Source of the DNA: CAKZLS01 sp963786305
GTDB taxonomy: Bacteria; Pseudomonadota; Alphaproteobacteria; Rhodospirillales; Defluviicoccaceae
Length of the DNA: 64,000 nt
Assembly: GCA_963786305.1 (NCBI GenBank)
Contig: CAWAYL010000008.1
Span: forward strand, 496,001 to 560,000
Direction of reading: 5' to 3'
The notes below the pieces were generated by a model, which saw only the letters and a list, made by a program, of their open reading frames with translations, made no database searches and was not told the DNA's origin. Shown here in pieces: positions 56,553 to 64,000 of the stretch. Both the position numbers and the translations under genes were made by a program. Each line of letters starts with the position of its first letter. Position 1 is the stretch's first letter.

Positions 56553-57258
56553 ACAGTTTCAAATACACAAAGTTCTCGACGTCGACCTGGGCTTTGTCGA
56601 CGCCTCGTTCACAAATTCGGGCTTGTTCATGGTCCTCGCCGTCGCGGTGATCTCCTCGTTCCTGATTCTCGGGATGCGGGAACGCTCCGTCGTGCCCGGG
56701 CGATGGCAATCGCTGGTGGAGCTCAGTTACGAGTTCGTCGCCAACATGGTGCGGGACAATGTCGGCAGCGACGGCCGAAAGTATTTTCCGTTCATCTTCT
56801 CGCTGTTCATGTTCTTCCTTGCCGGCAACATGCTCGGCCTGCTGCCTTACAGTTTCACCTTCACCAGCCATCTCGCCGTGACCTTCGGCATGGCCATGGT
56901 GGTGTTCATCGGCACGACGGTCATCGCGTTCGCCAAGCATGGCGTCAAGTTCTTCGGATTCTTTCTTCCCCACGGCACGCCGATTTTCGTGGCGCCGCTG
57001 CTGGTGCCGATCGAGATCCTGTCTTATTTCTTCCGGCCCATCAGTCTGGCGCTGCGGCTGTTCGCCAACATGACGGCCGGCCATACCCTGTTGAAGGTGT
57101 TCGGCGGGTTCGTCGTCGCCATGGGCGTCGCCGGCATCGTGCCCCTGGTCGCCGTCATCGCCGTTACCGGCATCGAGTTGATCATCGCATTCCTGCAGGC
57201 TTTCGTGTTCACCATCTTGACTTGCATCTACCTCAATGATGCGCTTCACATGCACTAA
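56536..57258 (+). CDS. atpB: F0F1 ATP synthase subunit a
   Basis: 240 residues from GTG 56536. Hallmarks are the start PLEQFQIHKV, the essential Arg helix in RPISLALRLFANMTAGHTLLKVF, and the end ELIIAFLQAFVFTILTCIYLNDALH. It forms the proton half-channels against the c ring. The stop is followed after one or two bases by a copy of the dispersed palindrome, placed between atpB and atpE inside the operon. Confidence 0.97.
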   Translation: MANPLEQFQIHKVLDVDLGFVDASFTNSGLFMVLAVAVISSFLILGMRERSVVPGRWQSLVELSYEFVANMVRDNVGSDGRKYFPFIFSLFMFFLAGNMLGLLPYSFTFTSHLAVTFGMAMVVFIGTTVIAFAKHGVKFFGFFLPHGTPIFVAPLLVPIEILSYFFRPISLALRLFANMTAGHTLLKVFGGFVVAMGVAGIVPLVAVIAVTGIELIIAFLQAFVFTILTCIYLNDALHMH

Positions 57259-57279
57259 GACCTACGACCGTTGGTATAA
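57259..57279 (+). repeat. Dispersed short palindrome, copy after atpB
   Basis: ACCTACGACCGTTGGTATAA, one of the best copies of the motif. It lies within an operon, so if it acts on transcription it must be a weak or partial signal. Confidence 0.6.
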
Positions 57280-57344
57280 AACCTCCGGGCACACGTTCGA
57301 ACGAAACTAACTCTGTATAACAGTTGGATAGGGGAACCCTAAAA

Positions 57345-57572
57345 ATGGAAGTTGATGCTGCAAAAATGATCGGTGCGGGTATCGCGGTCGTCGGCCTGGG
57401 TGGCGTCGGCGCCGGTATCGGCAACATCTTCGCGACCACGATCGCCTCGCTCGCCCGCAACCCGGCCGCGCAACCGGTCATCCAGTTGCCCATGTGGGTC
57501 GGCTTCGCGCTGGTGGAAGCGGTCGCGCTGTACGCGCTCGTCGTCGCCCTGATGCTGATGTTCGTATTCTAA
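57345..57572 (+). CDS. atpE: F0F1 ATP synthase subunit c
   Basis: 75 residues from ATG 57345 (GGGGAACC upstream; the frame opens at 57324). Two helices form a hairpin: the first has the Gly-rich VVGLGGVGAGIGNIFA, the loop ARNPAAQP is conserved, and the proton-carrying Glu is residue 58 in FALVEAVALYALVVALML. The sequence lacks the extra ion ligands of sodium-type rings, so proton coupling is expected. Confidence 0.97.
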   Translation: MEVDAAKMIGAGIAVVGLGGVGAGIGNIFATTIASLARNPAAQPVIQLPMWVGFALVEAVALYALVVALMLMFVF

Positions 57573-57627
57573 GCAAGACGTTCTCGTTCCAGAAACGACC
57601 AGCACGTCCTCCTCACGGGAGATCTAG

Positions 57628-58119
57628 ATGCCGCAGTTCGATCCGGCGGTGTGGCCGCCGCAGCTGATCTGGATGGCGATCACCTTTGTGGCGCTGTACT
57701 TCATCATGGCGCGCGTCGCGTTGCCGCGCATCACCGACGTTCTCGAAGAGCGCGAGTTCAAGATCAACGACGCCTTGAGAAGGGCCGAGGGCCTGCGGCA
57801 GGACGCCGAGGATGCGGCGGTGGCCTACGAGAAGCTCATGGCGGATGCCCGAAGCAAGGCCCAGGCCGAGGTTCGCGTGGTGCGCGATCGCGCCGACGCC
57901 GAGGCCGCCGAGCGGCACGCCGAGCTCAACGCCAAGCTGTCCGAGGAGGTGGCCGACGCCGAGGCGCGCATCGCCGAGGCCCGGGACGCGGCGGTCGCCA
58001 GTGTGCGCGACATGGCCGTGCAGGCGGCGGCGGCGGCAACGGAACGGCTGCTCGGCGAGAACGTCGATGACAAATCGGTGGGCGCGGCCGTCGAGGCCGC
58101 CCTGAAGGGAGCATCGTGA
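57628..58119 (+). CDS. F0F1 ATP synthase subunit b' (AtpG/AtpF2)
   Basis: 163 residues. One N-terminal helix (LIWMAITFVALYFIMARVALPRI) is followed by a long Ala/Glu/Arg coiled coil. FDPAVWPPQLIW and LPRITDVLEER are typical of the b' chain, which pairs with b in photosynthetic bacteria and alphaproteobacteria. The TGA overlaps the atpF ATG (TGATG). Confidence 0.93.
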   Translation: MPQFDPAVWPPQLIWMAITFVALYFIMARVALPRITDVLEEREFKINDALRRAEGLRQDAEDAAVAYEKLMADARSKAQAEVRVVRDRADAEAAERHAELNAKLSEEVADAEARIAEARDAAVASVRDMAVQAAAAATERLLGENVDDKSVGAAVEAALKGAS

Positions 58120-58646
58120 TGGAAGCGTGGGCGGCGGAAGCCGCGGGTCACGCCGCCGAGCCGTTTTACGCCAGCCCCACGTTCTGGGTCGGCGTCGGCT
58201 TCATCGTCTTCGTGGCCCTGGTGTCGCGGATTGTCTACCGGGTCGTGACCGTGGCGCTGGACGATCGCGCGGACAAGATCAAGAACCAGATCGACGAGGC
58301 GACGCGGCTCGCCGAAGAAGCGCGGGAACTGCTGGCCAGTTACGAGCGCAAGCAACGCGAAGCCGCCGAGGAGGCGGAATCGATCGTCGACCACGCCCGC
58401 CACGAAGCGGCGCGGCTTGGCGAGAGCGCGGCGCAGGATCTGGAGCGCTCGCTGGCGCGACGCCGTCAATTGGCCCTCGATCGGATCGCCCAGGCAGAGG
58501 CGCAGGCCATCGCCGACGTGCGCAACCACGCCATCGACGTCGCCATGGACGCCACTCAGCGGCTGTTGTCGCAAAAGGTCAAGGGCAAGAGCGCCGACGA
58601 CCTGATCGACGCGGCCATCAAGGACCTGCCGAAAAACCTGCACTGA
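58119..58646 (+). CDS. atpF: F0F1 ATP synthase subunit b
   Basis: 175 residues from the ATG at 58119, overlapping the b' stop; a GTG one codon earlier is also possible. One membrane helix (FWVGVGFIVFVALVSRIVYRVV) precedes a dimerising coiled coil (ADKIKNQIDEATRLAEEARELL...). With b' it forms the peripheral stalk. It ends the F0 operon; the F1 genes are elsewhere, as is usual in this group. It is convergent with ligA, 36 bases between stops. Confidence 0.95.
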   Translation: MEAWAAEAAGHAAEPFYASPTFWVGVGFIVFVALVSRIVYRVVTVALDDRADKIKNQIDEATRLAEEARELLASYERKQREAAEEAESIVDHARHEAARLGESAAQDLERSLARRRQLALDRIAQAEAQAIADVRNHAIDVAMDATQRLLSQKVKGKSADDLIDAAIKDLPKNLH

Positions 58647-58682
58647 CGATATCCATCGGCGTCGATCGCAGCCGGCGGTTCG

Positions 58683-60792
58683 TCACTTTCCGCCTTTGAC
58701 TTTGTCCAGCCACTCTGCTTCCGTCAGCGTTTGCACGCCCAGTTCGGCGGCCTTGCGGGCCTTCGACCCGGCGTCGGCGCCGACGATGACGTAGTCGGTC
58801 TTCTTCGAGACCGAACCGGCCACCTTGGCGCCCAGGGTCTCGGCGCGCGCCTTGGCTTCGCTCCGCGTCAGCGTCTCGAGCGTGCCGGTGAACACCACGG
58901 TCTTGCCGGCGAATACGGAGCCTTGCGCATCCACGGCCGCGAAGTCCTCGACCGTCAGAAGCCCGTCGAGATCATCGAGTACGCCCTTATTGTGGGGCTC
59001 CGAGAAGAACGCGGCGATGTCGCCGGCGACCAGCGGTCCGATGCCGTCGATATTGACCAGTTCGCGGTAGGCCTCCGAATCGGCATCGATGGCGGCCTCC
59101 ATGGCCGCCCGCCACGCGCCGAGGGATCCATACTGCTTCGCCAGCATGCGGGCCGTCGCGTGGCCGACCTGCCGGATGCCGAGGGCATATATGAAGCGCT
59201 CCAGCGCCACGGTGCGCCGGCTCTCGATCGCCGCCAGCAGATTGTCCACCGACTTGCCGCCCCAGCCCTCGCGCGTGCGGATCTGTTCGGCCTTGTCTTC
59301 GAGCCGGAAGATGTCGGCCGGCCCGGCGATCAGACCGTCGCGCCAGAACGCTTCGATATGCTTGGCGCCGAGGCCCTCGATATCGAAGGCATTGCGAGAT
59401 ACGAAATGCCTGAGCCGTTCCACCGCCTGGGCCGGACATATCAGGCCGCCGGTGCAGCGCCGCGCCGCCTCGCCCGCCTCGCGGATCGCCAGGCTGCCGC
59501 ATTCCGGGCAGCGGCCGGGAAAAACATACGGCGCCGAGCCGTCGGGGCGCTGTTCGACGACCACCGAAACCACCTGCGGTATGACGTCGCCGGCGCGCTG
59601 CACAACGACGGTGTCGCCCGCGCGTACGTCCTTGCGCCGGACCTCGTCCTCGTTGTGCAGGGTGGCCCGCGAGACCACCACGCCGCCGACGGTGACCGGC
59701 TGGAGCTCGGCGACCGGCGTCAGCGTTCCCGTTCGTCCCACCTGGATGCGAATGGCGCGAAGCCGTGTCTGCGCCTTCTCCGCCTCGAACTTCAGGGCGA
59801 TGGCCCACCGCGGCTCCCGGCTGACGTAACCAAGCCGTTCCTGCCAGTCGATGCGATTGACTTTGAACACGATACCGTCGATTTCGTAGGGGAGGTCGGA
59901 GCGCGTCGTCGTTGAGTTCGATCATAGAAGGCGAGCATCTCTTCGACGATGCGGCACAGATCGATTTTTCGGGTTGACCGGGAGACCGAATTTCTTAAGC
60001 CTCTTCAGAAACTCCTCGTGGGTAAACGCTTGCACCTGCTCATTATCGACCCAAGCGTAGGCAAAAAAACTCAAACGGCGGTTCGGCGGTTATTGCTGGG
60101 TTTAGCTGCCTCAGCGAGCCGGATGCCGCATTGCGCGGATTGGCGTACAACTTCGAGCCGTGGGATTGCTGCTGCTCGTTGAGAGCCGCGAAACTCTGAT
60201 TGGTCATGAAGACCTCTCCGCGAACCTCCAAATTCGTCGAGGCGCACCGTGGATAGTTTCAGGAATATCCGATATCTCGTGAATGTTGGCGGTAACGTCC
60301 TCCCCCGTGATGCCATCGCCACGCGTAATTCCTTTAACAAACTGCCCTCGCTCGTAGCGCAGCGATACGGACAGGCCATCGATCTTGGGCTCTGCGATCA
60401 TTTCAAGAGGCATTGTCGGATCATTGCGCAGTTCCTTCAGGAAACGGCGGACGCGCTCGACAAAATCTCTCAGCTCACCCTCGGTGAATGCATTCGCAAG
60501 CGATAGCATCGGCCTGGAATGGACCACCTTGACGAATCCGGCTGGCGGGCGGTGCGCCCACCCGGTCTCGAAGGTCTGTCCTCGCGGACGCGATCGGGAA
60601 AAAGGGCCTCGATCGCCGCATTGCGCCGGCGCAGCGCATCATACTCACTCATCGCTGATGGTCGGCGCGCTGTCCTGGTAGTAAGCCCGGTCGTGCTATG
60701 GCAATCTCGGCGGCGAGTGCGGACAATTCGGCAATCGCCTGATCGCGGTCAAGGGCTTCGACAGGGATGTCCCGGTACTCGCTTGCGCTCAT
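58683..60792 (-). pseudogene. ligA: NAD-dependent DNA ligase, 5' half broken by several frameshifts
   Basis: Begins at ATG 60792 (MSASEYRDIPVEAL), which overlaps the recN stop (ATGA). The adenylation lysine motif AEPKIDGLSVSLRYE, the GDGITGEDVTAN loop and ANPRNAASGSLRQL are present but spread over several frames; the frame is then intact from 59870 to the end: OB fold, zinc Cys (CPECGS...CTGGLICPAQA), HhH repeats and BRCT (VFTGTLETLTRSEAKARAE). Breaks lie near 60703, 60572, 60543, 60230, 60067 (a T run), 60012 (an A run) and 59915. Read error or true decay cannot be separated here; the broken part also has lower GC. LigA is normally essential. Confidence 0.85.
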
Positions 60793-62471
60793 GCGGCGCC
60801 GCCCAGCAACAGGCTCTCGGCGGCCGCCCGCGCCTCGTCGGTTACGCGGGCGCCGGCCAGCATGCGGGCGATTTCTTCCGTCCGCTGGCTGTCGTCGAGA
60901 ACCTCGACGGACGTCCGGGTTCCGACGTCGCTCGACGACTTGGAGACCCGCCAGTGATAGCCGCCCCGCGCCGCCACCTGCGGCGAATGGGTCAACACCA
61001 GGACCTGCACGCTTGCCGCCAACAGGGCCAGTCGTTCGCCCACCGCCGCGGAGACGGCGCCGCTCACCCCCGAATCGACCTCGTCGAACACCAGCGTCGG
61101 AACCGGATCGGCCTGGGCCAGCACCACCTTCAGCGCCAGCGTGAACCGCGAAAGCTCGCCGCCGGACGCGATCTTGTTCAACGGCCCGGGCGGCGTGCCG
61201 GGATTGGTGGCCACCTCGAAACAAACGCGGTCGCCGCCGTGCTCACCCCAGTCGGTGTCCGCCAGCACCTCGACGCGGGTCCGGAAACGCGCCTTGCCCA
61301 GCCGCAACGGCTCCAGCTCGCCGGCGACCGCCGTGTCGAGACGCGCCGCAGCCTCCATCCGGGCCTCGCTCAACCGGGCCACCGCGGCGCCATAGCGAGC
61401 ACGCGCCTGTTCCTCGTCGCGAACCAGGCGGACGATGGTGTCGGCGCCGTCGTCCATCGCCGACAGCTTGGCGGCGAGGGCGTCGCGAAGCGGCGCCAGG
61501 TCGTCGACCGCGCATTGGTGCTTGCGGGCGACAGCGCGGAGCGCGAACAGCCGCTCCTCGACCTCGTCCAGACGGCCGGGATCCAGGTCGAGATCGGCGA
61601 CCGCCTTCTCCAGCAGGGCGTGGCCCTCCGTCACCTCCGACAACGCGCGATCGAGCGCCGCGATCACCTCGTCGAGGCGGCCTTCTGACTTGTCGGCCGC
61701 CCGCTCCAGTTGCCGGACGGCGATGCGCAGCGTCTCCTCGACGCCGCCGCCCGTTTCGCCGCCGGCAAGCCCGGATGCCGCCTCGCTCAACGCCTCCATC
61801 AGCTTCTCGCTGTTCATCAGAAGGCTTCGCCGCTCCGCCAGTTCGTCCTCTTCGTGCGGCCGCGGCTCGAAGCCGTCCAGTTCGTCGACCGCATGGCGAA
61901 GGAAATCCTCGTCGCGCCGCGCCGCCGCCAGTTCGGCTTCGGCATGGGAGCGCAGATCCGCCGCCCGCCGCCATTCCCGATGAGCCGCCCGCGTGGCGTC
62001 GGTCAGCGGCCCAAAGCCGCCATAGGCGTCGAGCAGCGCGCGATGCGTCGCCGGGTCGAGAAGACGCTGGCTTTCGAACTGGCCATGAATCTCCACCAGC
62101 GCTTCGCCGATCCGCCGAAGCAGCGACACGCTGACCGGCTGATCGTTGACATAGGCGCGCGACCGGCCATCGCGCGCCAGCATGCGCCGCAACACCAGAG
62201 TGTCGTCCGGGATGTCGATGCCATGCTCCGACAGCAACGCAACCGCCGGATCGTCGGAAGCGACATCGAAGCTGGCGGTCACCACCGCCTGGGCGGCATT
62301 CGCGCGCACCAGGCGGGCATCGGCGCGCGCGCCAAGCGACAGCCCCAGGGCGTCCAGCAGGATCGACTTGCCGGCGCCGGTCTCGCCGGTCAGGGCGCAC
62401 AGCCCGGACTGGAATTCAAGGTCCAGGCGATCGATGAGAACGACGTCGCGGATCGACAGGCTCGAGAGCAT
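60789..62471 (-). CDS. recN: DNA repair protein RecN
   Basis: 560 residues, intact. Walker A is LTGETGAGKSILLDALGL; the start MLSSLSIRDVVLIDRLDLEF is typical; the signature SGGELSRFTLALKVVLA and Walker B VFDEVDSGVSGAVSAAV are followed by LTHSPQVAARG. RecN is an SMC-like ATPase used in double-strand break repair. It lies between bamD and ligA, the common alphaproteobacterial order, and overlaps ligA by four bases. Confidence 0.97.
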   Translation of the reverse strand: MLSSLSIRDVVLIDRLDLEFQSGLCALTGETGAGKSILLDALGLSLGARADARLVRANAAQAVVTASFDVASDDPAVALLSEHGIDIPDDTLVLRRMLARDGRSRAYVNDQPVSVSLLRRIGEALVEIHGQFESQRLLDPATHRALLDAYGGFGPLTDATRAAHREWRRAADLRSHAEAELAAARRDEDFLRHAVDELDGFEPRPHEEDELAERRSLLMNSEKLMEALSEAASGLAGGETGGGVEETLRIAVRQLERAADKSEGRLDEVIAALDRALSEVTEGHALLEKAVADLDLDPGRLDEVEERLFALRAVARKHQCAVDDLAPLRDALAAKLSAMDDGADTIVRLVRDEEQARARYGAAVARLSEARMEAAARLDTAVAGELEPLRLGKARFRTRVEVLADTDWGEHGGDRVCFEVATNPGTPPGPLNKIASGGELSRFTLALKVVLAQADPVPTLVFDEVDSGVSGAVSAAVGERLALLAASVQVLVLTHSPQVAARGGYHWRVSKSSSDVGTRTSVEVLDDSQRTEEIARMLAGARVTDEARAAAESLLLGGAA

Positions 62472-62501
62472 CCGCGCACCTTCCTTCCGCGGTCCGGACC
62501 A

Positions 62502-63326
62502 CTAGTTCGACGACACCGTCGCATTGCTCCCGACCAAATCGTAGGAGTCCACATACCACTCGCTGCCCGGGTAGTTGTAACCCAGGACAGCCGCCATCTT
62601 TCGTGCCTCCTCTTCGAGGCCGAGCGCCGCGTACGCCTCCACCAAACGATGCAACGCCTCGGGTACGTGGGTTGTGGTCTGGTAGGCATCGATCACGCGT
62701 TTGAACCGATTGATCGAGGCGAGGTAGTGTCCCTGATTGAGGTAATACCGGCCGATGGTCATTTCCTTGCCGGCGAGGTGATCGTAAATGAGATCCAGCT
62801 TGACCCTGCCGTCGCGGGAATATGTGCTGTCGGGATAGCGCGAGACCAACTCCTCGAAGGATTGGCGCGCCAGCTCGGTCATCTCCTGATCGCGGCTGAC
62901 ATCGGATATCTGCTCGTAATAGCACAGCCCCTTCATGTAGTGCGCATAGGGCACATCGGGGTTGGCCGGGTGCAATTGAACAAACCGGTCCAGCGCCGCC
63001 ACCGCCTCGTCGTACTGTTTGCCCTGGTAGAACGCATAGGCGGCCATCAACTGGGCCTTGGTGGCCCAGGGCGAATAGGGATGCTGGCGCTCGGTTTCAT
63101 CGAAAAGCTGGCTGGCGCTCTGGAAGTTACCGACCTGCATGGCGTCCATGGCCTCGTTGTACAATTCGTCGACGGGCCGCTCCTCGTAGACCATGTCGTC
63201 ATCGTCGGAGGAGCATCCGCCGGCGAGCAGAAGCCCGGCGAGCAGCAGGAAAGCCACCGGCTTCGCCGATGCCGGCCATCGCCAGCCGCGCCGGCCCGCT
63301 CCGCGCGTCATCAAGGGTTTTGTCAA
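62502..63326 (-). CDS. bamD: Outer membrane assembly lipoprotein BamD
   Basis: 274 residues from TTG 63326, chosen because GGAGAGG lies five bases upstream; an ATG at 63311 is the alternative. The signal peptide ends in the lipobox LLAGGC followed by SSDDDD. Five TPR-like repeats follow (ELYNEAMDAMQVGNFQSASQLFDE, HPYSPWATKAQLMAAYAFYQGKQYDEA, HPANPDVPYAHYMKGLCYYEQ). BamD is part of the BAM complex that folds beta-barrels. In many relatives lpxC sits between ftsZ and bamD; here there is only a repeat element. Confidence 0.94.
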   Translation of the reverse strand: MTKPLMTRGAGRRGWRWPASAKPVAFLLLAGLLLAGGCSSDDDDMVYEERPVDELYNEAMDAMQVGNFQSASQLFDETERQHPYSPWATKAQLMAAYAFYQGKQYDEAVAALDRFVQLHPANPDVPYAHYMKGLCYYEQISDVSRDQEMTELARQSFEELVSRYPDSTYSRDGRVKLDLIYDHLAGKEMTIGRYYLNQGHYLASINRFKRVIDAYQTTTHVPEALHRLVEAYAALGLEEEARKMAAVLGYNYPGSEWYVDSYDLVGSNATVSSN

Positions 63327-63353
63327 TGCCTCTCCAATCCACCTTCGAAGGCA

Positions 63354-63628
63354 CGTTATACCATCGGTCGTTAGTAATGACCCATTGTGACGGCCTATCG
63401 GGGTTTCCGGCAAGGAGCGTGGTGCGCCGTGATGCGGGAGCATCATAAGCGCCGCGCGACGCCGTCCGGAAACCCCGATAGGCCGTCACAATGGGTCGTG
63501 TTTGCCGCCTCCTCGGGGCGTCGGAACCGCTTAACGATGGAACCCCATCGCCGGCGCGGCCCCTCCTGCCGAGGATGCGGCAAACACGATCACAATGAGT
63601 TATTACTAACGACCGATGGTATTATACC
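63354..63628. mobile_element. MITE-like element with terminal and internal inverted repeats
   Basis: About 275 bases between bamD and ftsZ. The ends are inverted repeats: ACCATCGGTCGTTAGTAATG (left, from about 63360) and the matching ATTACTAACGACCGATGGTA (right, to about 63621), extending inward through CATTGTGA with a few mismatches. Inside are two more hairpins: a perfect 30-base inverted pair at 63381-63410 and 63466-63495, and a 21-base near-perfect pair at 63496-63516 and 63569-63589. No transposase is encoded. The end sequence is the same motif found singly after gcvPB and atpB. Confidence 0.75.
63381..63495. repeat. Long hairpin inside the MITE-like element
   Basis: Arms of 30 bases, 63381-63410 and 63466-63495, are perfect reverse complements (ends CCCATTGTGACGGCC and GGCCGTCACAATGGG), around a 55-base loop. 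Confidence 0.9.
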
Positions 63629-63825
63629 ACGGCCGAGGCGCAAGGAAACACGCTCGGCCTCGGACAGGGTTTCAGGCACCGCCGGCCGTGACCGGAGAGG
63701 GCCGCGGCCGGCGATCCGGTTTCTACCGACCGCCTTTACCGCGCAACCCGCCGGAGATCAACCGGGTATGGAGATCATCGCACCCGGCACCGGTTGATCT
63801 GTAGTCTTTCCTCCGTTGCTCACAT

Positions 63826-64000
63826 CTAGTTCGCCTGACGGCGCAGGAACGCCGGAATGTCCAACAGGTCTTCTTCCTGTTTCGAAGACGGCAGCCGTTC
63901 CTCCGGATTCGGTGCGCCGAGCCGGGCTTCTTCGGCGACCCCGGCGGACCGCTCCGCTCCGAAATCCGGCTGGACGTGAGGCTTCGGTGTCCGGGTGCCG
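63826..64000 (-). CDS. ftsZ: Cell division protein FtsZ, C-terminal tail (cut by window edge)
   Basis: The last 57 residues. The final EEDLLDIPAFLRRQAN is the conserved FtsZ C-terminal peptide that binds FtsA and other partners; before it is the Pro/Glu-rich linker (RTPKPHVQPDFGAERSAGVA). FtsZ polymerises at the division site. It lies upstream of bamD-recN-ligA on the same strand, as in other alphaproteobacteria. Confidence 0.92.
   Translation of the reverse strand, partial: GTRTPKPHVQPDFGAERSAGVAEEARLGAPNPEERLPSSKQEEDLLDIPAFLRRQAN

Noticed and set aside
9684..60792. Programmed ribosomal frameshifting as the cause of the many breaks
   Set aside because: The breaks lie in unrelated genes without shared slippery sites or downstream structures, and include genes never known to be recoded.

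Overview
The window is chromosomal DNA of high GC content (about two thirds) from an alphaproteobacterium, most like the Rhodospirillales. The signs are an aa3 cytochrome oxidase cluster, an F0 ATP synthase operon (I-a-c-b'-b) standing apart from F1, a PHA synthase, a RamB/ScfR-type regulator, a split GcvPA/GcvPB glycine decarboxylase, and the ftsZ...bamD-recN-ligA order. Nearly all of it is core metabolism. There is no phage, CRISPR array, rRNA or tRNA gene that I can see.

Layout. 1-2.2 kb: start of phaC, a DUF2189 membrane protein and a DUF983 protein. 2.2-9.7 kb: cytochrome oxidase coxB-coxA-ctaG-coxC on the minus strand, and divergently a 28-residue membrane peptide, a DUF420 protein, a degenerate heme-copper oxidase subunit I paralogue and ctaB. 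9.7-14.5 kb: M32 carboxypeptidase, thrC, M16 peptidase, YqgE. 14.7-20.6 kb: DsbD/ScsB-like reductase, peroxiredoxin, hemerythrin, rnhA, thrB, a dual CDGSH protein and a lipoprotein. 20.8-25.2 kb: glycine cleavage operon gcvT-gcvH-gcvPA-gcvPB. 25.4-32.5 kb: ScfR-like regulator, HEVAH putative protease, inositol monophosphatase, VOC protein, citrate synthase, LpxR-like lipid A deacylase. 32.5-36.8 kb: NamZ muramidase with two partners, a COG3650 protein, MscS. 36.8-43.6 kb: a signalling block with a REC-PAS-PAS-GGDEF-EAL protein, an RpfF-like DSF synthase and, convergent to it, an RpfC-like hybrid kinase. 44.2-49.3 kb: ChaC, two orphan TRAP binding proteins, cytochrome c, class III aminotransferase. 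49.5-56 kb: apt, mutY, DciA-like protein, DsbA-like protein, smc. 56-58.7 kb: the F0 operon. 58.7-64 kb: ligA, recN, bamD, a MITE-like element and the end of ftsZ.

The most interesting block is 36.8-43.6 kb. It looks like a complete diffusible-signal-factor circuit (synthase plus HK-REC-HPt receptor) in an alphaproteobacterium, next to a composite cyclic-di-GMP enzyme rather than the usual HD-GYP RpfG. Other things worth a look are the oxidase paralogue lacking two CuB ligands, a short dispersed palindrome found just after stop codons and at the ends of the MITE-like element, and ligA, whose 5' half is broken in many places and has lower GC.

Caution: at least a dozen conserved genes carry one- or two-base frame breaks, mostly an extra base in a short homopolymer. 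This pattern is more like sequencing error than biology. Such genes are given here at their full inferred span, with the break position noted.
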